Shown one piece after another: positions 1-11,859 of a DNA stretch of 64,000 nt (positions are counted from its first letter, which is position 1; the number at the start of each line of letters is the position of its first letter). The stretch spans positions 202,001 to 266,000 of the forward strand of contig JACVVK020000544.1 in assembly GCA_018292915.2 (NCBI GenBank), read 5' to 3'. The stretch is from Batillaria attramentaria (taxonomy: Eukaryota > Mollusca > Gastropoda > Batillariidae). The notes beneath the pieces are model-generated. The model was given only the letters and a program-made list of their open reading frames with translations, was not told the DNA's origin and ran no database searches. A program made the translations under genes and the position numbers.

Positions 1-223
1 ACAAACACCACTGGCAAACTCCTACAAAGTTTATTTTGAGAACAGCACAGGAAAACTATAATATCAAACTCTGTTTTCACAACAATGACACTGATACTGA
101 ACAGCACAACAGCACATAGTACGACAGCCATTTGACTGTGATGTAAAGATGCAACCAGTTTTAGGTGTCCAATATTAAATCTAAAATAAAATAACAATGA
201 AAGAAAAGTGCGGCACTACTGAC

Positions 224-364
224 CAGCCCATGAGTTTCGCCAGGACCTTTGCCGGGTTCAAACTTGAGAGCCAAACCGAAGTCGGCAATACACGCTGACA
301 GATCGGCCTTCAGCAAAACATTCTTTGACTTGAAATCACGATGGGCCACAGCTGGCTTCGCTCC
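224..364 (-). CDS. ACVR2: ACVR2 exon 5 (catalytic loop)
   Basis: Encodes 47 residues including [14 protein letters not shown] and [16 protein letters not shown], ending GETHGL at the donor CTG|GTCAGT (phase 0). The expected continuation of the activation loop is not in the window. Confidence 0.9.
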
Positions 365-1868
365 CTGAAAGCATAACAGAGAAAATAAAAATTATCGCCA
401 CCCGTCTACATTTCCTTTTTTGTTGTGATTGACTGACAAAATGTCAATCTGATATTTTGACATCTGAGTGTTCCACTAGTTGACCGTCTCTACAGCTTCA
501 CCAATAAATTAGTTCAACAGACGAGCAGCACAAACCTGCAAACTGGTGGCTGGAATCTCATCATGGACGAAGGCCAATCCACGGGCCATGGTCTCCCCAA
601 TCTTACACAGGTCGGACCACGTCAACACGTGCCCCTTGAGGTAGTCGTAGAGAGAGCCATGTTCATGAAACTCCGTCAACAGCCACAGCTCTACGTTGAG
701 GTTCTCACCACGCTTCTCACTAGCAATAAACCTGTAATACATGTACACCAGATACAAGTCAGGAAACAGCTTCTCACTAGCAATAAACCTGTAATACATG
801 TACACCAGATACAAGTTAGGAAACAGCTTCTCACTAGCAATAAACCTGTAATACATGTACACCAGATACAAGTCAGGAAACAGCTTCTCACTAGCAATAA
901 ACCTGTAATACATGTACACCAGATACAAGTTAGGAAACAGCTTCTCACTAGCAATAAACCTGTAATACATGTACACCAGATACAAGTCAGGAAACAGCTT
1001 CTCACTAGCAATAAACCTGTAATACATGTACACCAGATACAAGTTAGGAAACAGCTTCTCACTAGCAATAAACCTGTAATACATGTACACCAGATACAAG
1101 TCAGGAAACAGCTTCTCACTAGCAATAAACCTGTAATACATGTACACCAGATACAAGTTAGGAAACAGCTTCTCACTAGCAATAAACCTGTAATACATGT
1201 ACACCAGATACAAGTCAGGAAACAGCTTCTCACTAGCAATAAACCTGTAATACATGTACACCAGATACAAGTCAGGAAACAGCTTCTCACTAGCAATAAA
1301 CCTGTAATACATGTACACCAGACGCAAGTCAGGAAACAGCTTCTCACTAGCAATAAACCTGTAATACATACACCAGACACAAGTCGGGAAACAGCTTCTC
1401 ACTAGCAATAAACCTGTAATACATGTACACCAGATACAAGTCAGGAAACAGCTTCTCACTAGCAATAAACCTGTAATACATGTACACCAGATACAAGTTA
1501 GGAAACAGCTTCTCACTAGCAATAAACCTGTAATACATGTACACCAGACGCAAGTCAGGAAACAGCTTCTCACTAGCAATAAACCTGTAATACATGTACA
1601 CCAGACGCAAGTCAGGAAACAGCTTCTCACTAGCAATAAACCTGTAATACATGTACACCAGACGCAAGTCAGGAAACAGCTTCTCACTAGCAATAAACCT
1701 GTAATACATGTACACCAGATACAAGTTAGGAAACAGCTTCTCACTAGCAATAAACCTGTAATACATGTACACCAGATACAAGTTAGGAAACAGGTTGAAA
1801 ACTGCACACAGTACTTGTACTGTTGTAGCTCTGAAAACTTACATACATAGATCATCAACACGCTCAAG

Positions 1869-1902
<34 letters not shown>

Positions 1903-4900
1903 GTCTTTCACAGGTTCAGCACACAGCAAGGACTTTTCTGGTGTATGTATTTCAAATAACAGAAACAAGATGTGTACGCACACTTATTATTACTCAATGT
2001 AACCCAAACAGAACACTTTCTCAGCTTCCCTGCTTGACAATCAAATTAATGATCTTCCCTTCTCTTTGTCTCTGCCATGCGCACACAGTGACACACACAC
2101 ACACACACACAGAGGCATGCACGCCCGTGTGCACGCACACACATGCACGCACGCCAGCCTACCTGAGCACATTTTCATGGTTCATCTGAGGCAAGTTGTA
2201 AATCTCCTGCTCGGTTTGCCATGACTGTTTATCCTGGAGAGGGAAGATTTTCACCGCCACAAAATCATTATGCAGCTGCGCCTTCCACACGGAACCAAAC
2301 CTGCCACGTGCACGAAGCTCCAACAACTCAACCTTTTCCAAGTTCAAGGACGTCTCTGAGGGTGTTGAGATGTAACATGGTTCCACTGTGGGCAGCTGCT
2401 GATGACCGGTGTACAAGTGACGCTGGTGGCGCTGAAATGAAAATGAGGTCAACAACAACATGAAGAAAACTTACCAAGCATGATAGGACAGAAGAAAACT
2501 TACCAAGCATGACACGACAATTGACAGAAGCAGATGAGTTAAAGTCTCACTCTCAGTCATGCTTTTTCTGTCAAACCATGACTGATACAGGTCTACCTGG
2601 CTCTACTAGTACTACTAGTACTGTAAACAATGCATTATATTATATTTATAAATAACAAGGTGTAAACACGTGTATCCCAACGCTGACCAGCTACCAAACA
2701 TGCTGTCAATTAGGCGTGAAACTAGAAGAAGCAGGCATTTTAATATTTTTTGCTGGAAGTTTAGCTGCTGAGTAGATCTATAGACTATTTATTTGTTTAG
2801 CAGCCCTGAAATCAAAATGGCAAAGAGTCTAACTGTAAGAGTAAATTACTAAAAACCAGTACTGACTAGTGAACGCCTGAAACTGACTTACTGCTTTTGG
2901 GTTAGACATACTTAACCCTTTCACAACTGCTTATGCTTCCAGCACTACGTGCCTGACACTGTGCAGCAGCAGCATTCTGACTATATCCCAGGCAGTGCAG
3001 GTTGGTTCTGCAGTACTTGCACCTAACTTTGACAATCTATAACCAACCAGTGGCAGCAGTTTCTACCTGCAGGTGCTGGCAAGTGACAAAAGTTGTGAAA
3101 GGGTTAATACAGGCCCCTTCTACAGAGTCAACCCCTGACCTACGCCCCCTAGGCCTGTAGATGAAGTCTCATGGGTCACTTGCTTCACAGTCAACCCATG
3201 CAGATTCCCTAGGCCTATAGATGAAGAGTCTTATGGGTCACTTTTCACAAGGCCAAAAACACGGTCACACACGAGTGATTTAATCAAAGAAATGACTCGG
3301 TCTACTGAACAGTAGGACAATGAACCTTCGTGTTCGACAAGTGTGGCAGACTGGACATCATGGCAGTCACAAATGCAGTTCCGCCAGCCAAGGGTAAAAA
3401 ATAATTTGAACAAATGGTGGTTCTAAAAACTGGAAGTGGAATCGTGCGAGCTTGAAGACAGAAATTTCCATACTTGGATCTGACCCTTGGAGTTTACAAA
3501 ATGACCCTCTGAATTTGACAGTCAAAGTGACCCTCCGTTTTGAAAGCTGTACAGAACACTGGTTTAACCCTGCAAAAGTTTCCCGAAGCGCATGCGTAAA
3601 GCGTGTACTGTATGTATCTGTTTACAGTTTAACTGGACCAAACATGGATCTGGCTCGAAACTCAGACGGGAACAGAATTTCAGGTTGTTTTTTTTTGTTC
3701 CTTTTCCCTGAAATTTTGGTAATCATATTTTGGCAACGAGTATTGAATTTGATTCCAGAACTCATATAAAACACCAAAAAATATGGACAGTTGACCACTA
3801 TGCTCTTACTGTATACAAAACATGACAAACCTTCCAAATGAAAAATACGGCAACAATGATGACAGCACCCCCAATGATGGGCACAATGGAGTAGAGCACT
3901 GTCTTCAGTAGCTGGGAATTGTTCTCCCTGCGAACAGGCGGATGGGGAGAAGAACCCTCTGGCTCCGGCCCAGGGCCTATGGGCGCATTCTGGAATGTGA
4001 TGTTGCGGTTACAAAAATCTCCCTCGCAGCAACAGAAGTACACAGAACGAATCGGGTCACGCTGTATACACTGACGCTGGCCAAAACAGCTTTCCTCACC
4101 CATCCAACATCCTTTCATTACAATCTGAATGCCTTCAGTGCTGTTCCTCCAAGACGCATAGCACAGTTTTCGTGTGGTGGAAGCTTCAGCATGGCAAATT
4201 TCTACGGTAGAGCAGTCCTCTTTCTCTGGGTCACACTTTTCTTTATATCGTTCACATTTCTTGGTCCCATTCCCAATGACGTCTGAAGGTTCTTTGGTGC
4301 GAGCAGCTGAAGGGAGGTCAGATTTGTGGAACACCCCTCCTGAAGACAAACAAACAAGAGTTTATTTAAAATTTTCCGTCAACTGATACACATAAATATA
4401 CTCAAGGTTTACTAAAAACTTTTTGTCACTGAGTGAGTATGATGTATCTGGCCAGTTTTCACACAGTTTCATACTTCAAGAAAAGGTATAAGATCTTCTC
4501 ATAAACTATGCATACTCTACCGCAAAATTAGCCACAGCATACTGTCATCTACTATTACTTCACAATAAATCCCAACACGTTCAACTTAAGAGGTTTCAAT
4601 GAAACTGCACTTGCTATCGCAATAGGTTAACACGAAATCGAGGATCATCTGGTACCATGTCACATAAACATCCTACGCTCTAAGACATATGTGCCATTCA
4701 TGAATGAATTGTGGTAGCAACTTCGAGTAAACAGCACCAAAATTCAGCCCCTCATTTCCGTCTGTATAGATGCTCTGTTACTTGAGCTATTACAGTGTCA
4801 AAGCTTCAGGCCATGACCCCGCAGACCTCGGGTAACCCCGTTTCCACTTTCTATTCAAGACAGCCACTAAAAAACGATTGCAGAGGAAAGCACCTTGGTA

Positions 4901-5019
4901 TCCGATTTCAGCATAGAAAAAAGGTGGTGTTAATACTTACTGCATATCGGAAGAATGAGTGAACAAGCACAAAGGAGTAACCACCACCGTAATGGATTGT
5001 TTGCCACTGAAAGTGTCAT
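224..5019 (-). CDS. ACVR2: Activin receptor type-2, five exons, 3' part outside window
   Basis: Type II receptor serine/threonine kinase of the TGF-beta/activin family: binds the ligand dimer at the plasma membrane and phosphorylates type I receptors. Exons (minus strand): 4941-5019, 3831-4339, 2163-2431, 536-731 and 224-364, joined in phase to 398 residues. Seen in order: a hydrophobic signal peptide (1-26); a cysteine-rich three-finger ectodomain ending in the family box CCCEGDFCN (about 129-137); a transmembrane segment (about 171-195); kinase glycine loop RGRFGSVWK; catalytic lysine in VAVKIF (K257); HRDFKSKN catalytic loop (about 359-366); and IADFG (D379). HRDFKSKN is typical of type II rather than type I receptors, and no GS box is visible. 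Full family length is about 510-540 aa, so the C-lobe lies beyond position 1. The start ATG at 5019 has A at -3. Oddity: the exon-4 acceptor sits in a 57-bp minisatellite. Confidence 0.95.
536..731 (-). CDS. ACVR2: ACVR2 exon 4; acceptor inside a minisatellite
   Basis: Encodes [18 protein letters not shown], then [13 protein letters not shown] and the helix [15 protein letters not shown] (beta-4 to alpha-E of the kinase). It is 196 nt, starting with one base that completes the Arg codon left by exon 3. Acceptor ATGTATTACAG|GTTTATT at 732-734; donor CAG|GTTTGT. The acceptor and the first 19 exon bases recur in every upstream 57-bp unit, so the true 3' splice site is ambiguous; the one adjacent to the unique exon sequence is chosen. 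Confidence 0.88.
713..1792. repeat. 57-bp minisatellite, 19 copies, spanning the ACVR2 exon-4 acceptor
   Basis: Units begin at 713, 770, 827 and so on to 1737; one unit near 1370 has lost 2 bp. On the minus strand each unit reads intron end, ATGTATTACAG, then the first 19 bases of exon 4 (ending GCTAGTGAGAAG), then the next unit. Units differ mainly at GATACAAG/GACGCAAG and TCAGG/TTAGG. The period equals 19 codons and no stop occurs in the exon's frame in the proximal 12 units. Confidence 0.97.
1869..2162. repeat. Poly-C tract and CA-rich tract in ACVR2 intron 3
   Basis: About 30 consecutive C at 1870-1900, then a CA/GCACGC-rich stretch at about 2087-2155 ending directly at the exon-3 donor. 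No coding signal seen. Confidence 0.85.
2163..2431 (-). CDS. ACVR2: ACVR2 exon 3 (kinase N-lobe)
   Basis: Acceptor TTTCATTTCAG and donor CTCAG|GTAGGC, ending phase 2. Contains the juxtamembrane segment, the glycine-rich loop RGRFGSVWK, the ATP-anchoring lysine in VAVKIF and the alpha-C glutamate in TEQEIYNL, ending in NHENVL. Confidence 0.9.
2912..3107. mobile_element. 196-bp TTAA-flanked MITE in ACVR2 intron 2
   Basis: Terminal inverted repeats TTAACCCTTTCACAACT (2912-2928) and its complement (3091-3107), with TTAA at both outer ends. TTAA duplication followed by CCCTTT-type ends suggests a piggyBac-type non-autonomous element. No ORF inside. The rest of intron 2432-3830 holds no recognised feature except two similar copies of a CCCCTAGGCCTGTAGATGAA block at about 3147-3245. 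Confidence 0.7.
3831..4339 (-). CDS. ACVR2: ACVR2 exon 2 (ectodomain and transmembrane helix)
   Basis: Acceptor TTTGTCTTCAG and donor AAG|GTTTGT. Encodes the cysteine-rich ligand-binding ectodomain with the CCCEGDFCN box, a Pro/Gly/Glu-rich stalk and the helix around [17 protein letters not shown]. It is 509 nt and ends in phase 0. Human ACVR2 genes split this region into several exons; here it is one. Confidence 0.9.
4941..5019 (-). CDS. ACVR2: ACVR2 exon 1 (signal peptide)
   Basis: Starts [16 protein letters not shown] and continues hydrophobic to PICS, a standard secretory signal. The exon closes at the donor A|GTAAGT (phase 1). The 5' UTR extends rightwards to an undetermined start. Confidence 0.85.
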
Positions 5020-6056
5020 TTTGATGGTTGAACACTACTGCAGCAGATTCACGAAGTCGTATCAGGCTATTAAAAGGACTAGATGCAACGTTACGGGTGT
5101 CTATTGTAATCAGTGAAAGTCTCTGCTACCAGCAAATGCATCGTGGAAGGCGTATCCACATGCGAAACGCCAGAAACATCAACAACACAGAACGTATCAA
5201 TAAATGCTGCAAAATGGCCGTGTTGTACACATTCGTAGTGCCCGGATGTTGACAGCAAAGAGGGAATGCGTCACCCTTTCTGATTGGTCAATGGAGAAAC
5301 TTTCTTCTGCATAATCTCTGATTGTACATGTTGTTTTGGTACGATTTCTAAATTATCGTACGGTTTACGAGTAAAATGGGGTTTGTTTTAAGCAGCAGGT
5401 TTGAACTATAATAGCAAGTACTACTTATGAAGTGCAAACAAAGGGCGAAACATTTGCCGCAGCTGCAAATCGATGACCAATGATGTTTCAAGTACTGTGC
5501 GGTTCGCCGCAATCATGAATGTATCTGGCTCTTCCTTTATCTGGTGTGCACCCTTTATTACATTTAAGCAAAACACCATTTGCACATATTGATACGGGGA
5601 CAGCACAAAACAAACTTGTAGTGTTTTGAACAAAAACAAACTTCTTTTCTTTTCCCCATATGAACATTATTCAAAGGCGACATTTCGGACAATGAAACCT
5701 CAGCGTAATACAGCCTGGTGCAGCGAAGCCAACCCAGTTCGGATTTTCATTGGTTAGCCGTGACGTCAAGAAAGTGCCTAAAATTAGCGTCGCATGTCAG
5801 AACGACGAAATCTGATTGGTCATACACAGCTCTGGTGCTAAAGTTAGAACAAGGTATTGCACCATAAAATCCTGTGGTGCCGTCAGTATCGTCATAGAAT
5901 ATGTGAGAGAGGGGACAGGACAGAAGGAGCAGGTAATGGTTTCTCACCTGAAAATAAACCACACCAGAATGCCTTAATATTCCCACATGACAGATGTTTA
6001 GAACACACACAACACCATCGGAACACCACAGGTTAATTTTTGTGTTTATTTTTCAG
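5020..6056. promoter_or_regulatory. Divergent promoter region between ACVR2 and the bZIP gene
   Basis: The two genes diverge from this interval. A perfect palindromic CRE/ATF site TGACGTCA lies at 5761-5768, and inverted CCAAT boxes (ATTGG) lie near 5282, 5750 and 5815. A donor AGCAG|GTAATGG at 5932/5933 followed by an acceptor TTTTTCAG at 6056 defines a likely 124-bp intron in the bZIP 5' UTR. A start-stop ATGTGA is at 5901. No other gene seen. Confidence 0.55.
5761..5768. promoter_or_regulatory. Perfect CRE/ATF site
   Basis: TGACGTCA, the full palindromic binding site for CREB/ATF-type bZIP dimers, about 500 bp upstream of the bZIP start codon. Autoregulation or stress control is an inference. 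Confidence 0.6.
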
Positions 6057-6265
6057 ATTGAGGGACACCGTCGGAGCGTTTGGCGCATCGCCTAAACCGG
6101 CCACGAGGGAAAGAATCCGAAAAAACATCGACAGTCTCCAACTTGACACCGGCACACGAATCAGTCAGAACCGACACGCAAGGAAAAGACAACACGATAA
6201 CCGACCCAACGACAAGGAGCATAGATCCAACGGAATTTGAGCAACTGACTGCCGACCTAACCACG
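6057..6265 (+). other. bZIP gene 5' leader in coding exon, ATG-free
   Basis: Between the acceptor at 6056 and the chosen ATG there are 209 nt without any ATG. The coding frame is open and continues protein-like (DPTEFEQLTADLTT) upstream of the ATG. Exon 1 carries the minimal uORF ATGTGA (5901-5906) if 5' UTR exon 1 ends at 5932. Confidence 0.5.
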
Positions 6266-9004
6266 ATGTTTGAAGCTGAGAACGACTTCGGATTCGTCCC
6301 AGGGTTTGAGGAGTTCCCGTTTGATGGCGGTGTCCCCTCCTCACTGGACCAACTGGTGGACTGGCTGGATATCGAGGGAGGCGAGGCACGAGATGGAACC
6401 TCCGCTCCCCACGATATCCAGCATTTCCGTACGTTCTTTACGGAGGACAAGTGGCCTATTTAACACAGGTTAGTAATTTGTGTCCAGTGTTATACTTATA
6501 GTTGTGGTCGTTTGAGAGACATTAATGCAGCGGGATGGCGACCCGTTTTTCATGCAGACAGGTACAGGCTGGACTTTAACCCAGTCCGGTTTCGTAGGAT
6601 TATTCAGGCGCTAGTCAGTTATAGCCGGAGTGACAAGGAGGAGTTTCATATTATTCGTGTCATGTATGCATGTTTGTTAGATACCTTGCAGTCATTAATC
6701 ATGTGCAGAGAATCAGGCAAGGAATGGCGTGTGATCAGCGGTTCTTTAGTTTTTGTGTGTGTTGTTTTGATGACGAAAGCAGGGATGTTGTTCTCGTGTT
6801 GTGCCGGTCGCTAAAGGCGTCACGTGGCCGGTTTAAAGCCATGTGACGTGTGAAGCCCCGCCCACTTCGCGACTTATGGCTGATTTCATCACGTGCTATT
6901 TTTAGCCTACCTGACACGGTTAGCCTCACTGACTTGACACACTGTGTCGGTGAGCGCGCGAAGCTTGTCGGGGGGGGGGGGGGGGGGGGGATGGTGGCTT
7001 GACTGGAGAGATTTCACCACCAGTGTGCAATATTAAATATAGCTCCTTAGTAGGTTGACCACGTTAGGTACTGTGGATAATACCCACAAGCCGACGCACC
7101 CAATCGTCATTCCCACGTTCCACATAGAAGCACATACAGCTGCCATTAAGTGTCAACTGGACATTTTTCACAGCAACAAGAAATCGTAGCGCAGGACTTG
7201 GGCAGGGTCAACAAATTTGGAATGGTGTACCGTGCACTCAGTTCATTAACCAAAGCATTGTTTACAGACATCCGATACTTTGAATTGATTGCGGTGTTCT
7301 ATTACACTCAAACCTGAAAAGTTAATTAGGGCTAGAACTCAAGTTTGAAGTTTCTAGAATTTGATGACAGCCATTTAGTCAGTTGGCAATTTTAACACTA
7401 TGCATGCCCAGCGCCATGTGAAACTGAAAAAGAAATGTAAGTGATCAATCATCATAGTGACTAGTTAATTTATTCTGTCATTGTTGTTTTTGTCTGATAA
7501 CATGCTAATTACTGGGTTATCGTTTTATACTGGTTGGTGAGGGTTACATCAGGCTTTGAAAGAATAGTTTTACTATCCGAGGCTCCAATTTCTGCCACCG
7601 TACTTGTACTTGAAATTTGTTGTTAGAGGCTGGACTGAGGTCGGTTCATCATTCAAATAGCTTTTAACTACTACATATGTGGATTGTCACGATATGATTG
7701 TATTATGGGTAATTGTATCTTTCAGTGCACTAGACCTGTTCTGGTTTTTGTGTGTTACTTGATGGTTCTGTTCTGTTTTGTTTGTTCGCATGTGTGGTTT
7801 GTTTGGGGTATTTTGTTATTATTTTCAGTTCAACATTGTCAATCAAAAGTAAGATTATGTGTTTTAGCAGCACTGTTCACCGTTAGTTTGCCGACATACT
7901 CACCAGTTGCACTTGTTGTTTGTCACCAGGTGAGGCTGGTGACTCGGCAGAGCTCACCAGCAACCTGACTGCTGTTCAGCCGGCGCTAACCAAAGCAACG
8001 GGTCATGACTTCTCGGTGGAGAACTTTGACCCAGACCTCGACTTACTCGGGGACCTGCACGGCTTTGGTGACCCTTTGGGCGACGCCAGCATGGACAGCT
8101 TCACAGACCTCACTGCTCTTTTAGGAGGGGTGGGTTTTCAGTTTAGTTTCTGCTCTGTTTGTTTGTTTGTTGTAGTTGGGTTTTCTTTGGAGCAAGGGGG
8201 TTCTTTTTTGTTTTGTTTTGTTTTGCTTTGTTAGTTTGCTTTTCATATTGAACAACAGTTATGAGATATTGCTCGAGAGAAAAACAGTTTTCAGAGTTGC
8301 GGTAAAGCTTTGCCTTAAATTCACAGCACAATGTTCATTAACAAAAAGGAAGGGAGGAAGCATCAAACACATCTTTGTTTTCTTAGCCAGGTTGAACTAT
8401 ATGTTGAAGGTTGAGCATTGATGTAATTGTGAACTGGATGAAATTTGCAATACTTGCTTTATTGGTTGTACAGAACACATTCTTGGATGAGGATGGGGCG
8501 ACAACAATCACCAATTTTCTGGGTGAGCCCGAACTTGAGTCCAAGGGAAGCAAAAAGTCTTTGAAACGGACCTTGGAGGAAGTGGAGGTCACACCAGAGA
8601 TTTCTTTCATCCCCACAACAGTCGTGGATAAATCACCCAGCCATGACCATGACTATGTTGCCAAGCGACCAAGAATGTCTACCCTCATTGAAGAGGCATC
8701 CGTAGAGGAGGCGGAAGAAGAAGAGGAGAGCGTGTTCCTCCCCCCTGCCTTCACCCCCCTCCCTTCAACTTCACAGACGACTTCCGCTCCGCTGAAGGAC
8801 AAGTATCGAAACAGGCGCGAGAAGAACAACATTGCCTCCAAGAGATCGCGTGATACTCGCAAGAGGAAGTTTGCCGACATGGAGGCTGAGGCCGACCGTC
8901 TGCAGACAGAGAATGCTCGACTGGAAACCCGCATTGTTGAGCTGGAACGGCTAGCTAAGCAAATGAAGGAGATTCTTGTTGCCAAGATGGCTGGAAAGGC
9001 ATAA
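6266..9004 (+). CDS. C/EBP-like bZIP transcription factor, three coding exons, 297 aa
   Basis: Coding exons 6266-6428, 7930-8129 and 8474-9004 join in phase (C+GT at the first junction, phase 0 at the second). The N-terminal half is acidic and aromatic (FVPGFEEFPF, LDQLVDWLDI, FDPDLDLLGDLHGFGDPLG), as in activation domains. Residues 229-297 are a bZIP: basic region RREKNNIASKRSRDTRKRK and a zipper with M257, L264, L271, L278 and M285 in perfect heptads. The RRxKNNxAxKRSR signature is that of the C/EBP-PAR-NFIL3 group; I favour a C/EBP (gamma-like) member over ATF4, whose basic region is NKTAATRYR. Expected to bind DNA as a dimer in the nucleus. ATG 6266 has A at -3 and is the first ATG in its exon; the frame is open back to TGA at 6059, so non-AUG initiation further upstream is conceivable. 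Confidence 0.85.
6429..7929 (+). other. bZIP intron, no recognised content
   Basis: About 1.5 kb with a run of about 22 G at 6970-6990. No repeat family or coding signal recognised. Confidence 0.6.
6469..6470 (+). promoter_or_regulatory. Alternative donor ACACAG|GTTAGT in bZIP exon
   Basis: A donor at least as good as the CC|GTACGT at 6428/6429 lies 40 nt downstream, just after an in-frame TAA at 6461-6463. Its use would truncate the protein to 65 residues without a bZIP. Confidence 0.45.
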
Positions 9005-11785
9005 ACAGCTAATCTGTAACTTTTTTACATGCCTGCAGTGTGGAGAATGGACTCCATGCAGCACGAGTGGGTTTGAGTTAAGTTTTGTTGGATCATGCAT
9101 CGGAGGGCCACAGATTGACAGTTGCAGGCATGATGGAAAGTGAAAAGCTGTTGAACTGTCCGACACTTGATAAGTGGTGAGAGGTGAGTTTTGCACTTTG
9201 TGAAAGCTGAAGCTGAGAGACGATCTGCTTATCAAGAACAGGCTAGAAATTGACTGCCATCTCATGGAACTTGAACTGACTTCAATGAAGTGTGCATAAG
9301 GAAACAAAGACAGACATGATATGCATTAGTTGATACAGTTGTGTATCATACGTCATGTCATGCTTATTATCATCAGTGCCACCGGTATGTTATACAGTTG
9401 TGTATCATACGTCGTGTCATGCTTATTATCATCAGTGCCACCGGTATGTCTGTAATACAGACATGTACAGCGTCGGCTGACCACCTTGCTTCGCGGTGGT
9501 CGTCTGTGAAGTTGTTTCAATGTCAGTTTGTTTGTGTTTCCTGTGTTCTTAACAATAAGACTAACGGTTTATGTTTTCTTTCCATGCAGAAAAAAAAAAT
9601 GAAGAAAAGCAATTGTGCGACTTATCTCAGGACCTAGCAAAGCGCTTCACAACTACAAGCGGCACGTAGCACTGTAGGAAAGAAAACCCCTGTAACAGTC
9701 TTGATTGTTAGATGTCTAAGTATTGTACATGTCTAAGTATTGTACATTTCTAATTATTGTACATATCATTATCAGATGATATGTATTCTGTCAAGTGTGG
9801 CTTGTGATGTGTTTGTGTGGATTTAGCCAAAATGTCGGTGGGAAGTTGACTGTAGGTTACAATGATGGATGTGTATATGACGACGATATCTGGAACTTTT
9901 TTTCATGATCTGCCACGAAAATGTATTTGAAAGTTACTCGAGCATGATTATTGGCTTGTTGGACTTGCAACTTCGAAGTTAAAAGAAAAAATCTTTTAAA
10001 GAAGAGAGAGAGATGCTACAGTCAGTTTTCTGCTGGGAATTTGAGGGGATGGGGGGGGGTGGGGGGGGGGGTATCTTGTTAACTCGGTGATTAGGTTAGC
10101 TCTTTGTGTTTGTGTATTACTTGCTCGTGAATTTGAGTACCGTGACGGCGGTCATGTGTACAGAGCCAACTGCATGTTTCTGCAACATGTATTTTATGAG
10201 TGCTGCGGCAGCGGTTGTGAGTAGGGAGCCGAGTGCATGTTTATGCAGCATGAATATACAGTGTAATGATTACCACGGCAGCAGTCGTGAGGTTTTTTTT
10301 GTTTGTTTTTTTTAACGAATGAGTGCTGTGGTGGACGCGATGAGTACAGAGCTGATCGGGTTGCCTTCATTTGTTTTGGCTCCCATCTGACGTGGACCAG
10401 GTTAGTCTTCACTGACTGCACCAAACTGGTTTGTTTTCTTTCTTTTCATTGGTTGATCATTTTTAACTATGGATTCTTTTGGAAAATCAGCAGAAGAAAT
10501 TTGATGCAAAGATATCTTGAAGTTCTGTCAGATTGCAAAACATTGTAAGCTTTTGAGGTACATGTATATATGTAGGAGAAACGTGTTGATATTTTGCAGA
10601 CAAGTATGATGTGAACCCTATACTACTATAGGGTGAGACACCAGTACTTTGAGTGCATAATGATATCAGATGTAGCCATGTAAACCAAACGGACGGGGGG
10701 GGGGGGGGGGGGGGGGGGGATCATAAATGTGAAAATCCTTTAAAAAAAAAAAAAAAATGTCCATAACATTTCAAGTTTGTACAGAGATTTGTGAATGACA
10801 GTTACTATTCACGGTCAAGAAAGGTAAAGGGATTGTACTTGTAGTTTGTGTGCAGCAGTGTGTAGACCTCGTGTTGATGTAACCTTTGTACATGGGAATA
10901 ACTTCCAGTGTCATACACAATGTGAGAAAGGGGGTCACAGGTCAATGTAAGAATAGGGTTCAGTTTGACAGTCTTGACATTATTGTACTTGTGGGAGTTG
11001 GAACACACCCTGAGCTCAGGTTAACGGGTGCACACTTTGTGATTTGGCAACAAACTGGAGTTGGTGGGGATGGGGCAGGGGGGCGGATGTTAACACTGGA
11101 AACTGAGAAAAAGATGTGTTTTACTCTGTTCTTTTCATGCATCAGTACATCATGCTGACGTGTTTGTCAGAATATTATTTGAAGAAATGCCAAACACAGT
11201 TCACAAAACAGGCACAAGTAGGATGCTTTTGTCATTGCCTGTAGATTGGGGAGTGGGAGTGACTGAGATGGGCTGCAACATGTATTTAGCCATTAACAGC
11301 TCAGTAAAATGTTGCCAGTGCTCATCAGGGACTTTACTCTTCTTTTTTTTTAGGGGGGGGGGGGGGTGGATGTTGGAATAGCACGTTTCTTTGGCAACCA
11401 TCTTCACACACAAGAATGTGGGAAGTTTATCATGGTGGTTGTGTGGATGGAAATCATAGACCTGCAGGACTTTTTTTTTTATCCCTTTCACCCCTTTGAC
11501 AAAACCCTTGCCAAAGAAGGTTCTGCTTTTCCTATCTGGAAATATTACTACTTGTCAAGTGGTCAACAGCAGGTTTTGTTGGGTTTTTTTTTTCTTTAAA
11601 AAAAAAATACTGGTGCAAGAGGGAGATCTTTTGCTTGAAGCAAACTTGACATAGAATGAGCTACAAGAAACACCGTGGAACTTGTAGATGCAAATATTGA
11701 CGGGCAATTTAATGTTGGTATTGCAAACTGTTTATACCTTTGTAATTTGTTGAAAAAGTGCCAATAAAAATGGGTTAAAATGTTA
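9005..11785 (+). other. bZIP 3' UTR (inferred)
   Basis: No further exon seen after TAA 9002-9004. Poly-G tracts lie near 10050-10070, 10686-10718 and 11354-11366. A near-perfect duplicated block of about 60 bp lies at 9338-9450. The end is placed by AATAAA at 11763-11768 followed by a GT-rich stretch near 11800. Confidence 0.5.
11763..11768 (+). terminator. Poly(A) signal of the bZIP gene
   Basis: AATAAA followed 35-45 nt later by TTGTGTGTGTGTT, the classical downstream GU-rich element. Confidence 0.6.
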
Positions 11786-11859
11786 CATTTACTGCATACT
11801 TGTGTGTGTGTTAAAACATAACAAATAAGAAATGAAAAGTGGAAATTAAGACGGATCAT

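Noticed and set aside
2159..2461. Reading exon 3 of ACVR2 to the end of its open frame
   Set aside because: Strong splice sites at 2431/2432 and 2162/2163 with correct phase define the exon; flanking codons are intronic.
6080..6463. A separate 127-codon gene
   Set aside because: It begins only at a TTG and its acidic sequence continues by splicing into the bZIP protein; treated as exon plus leader.
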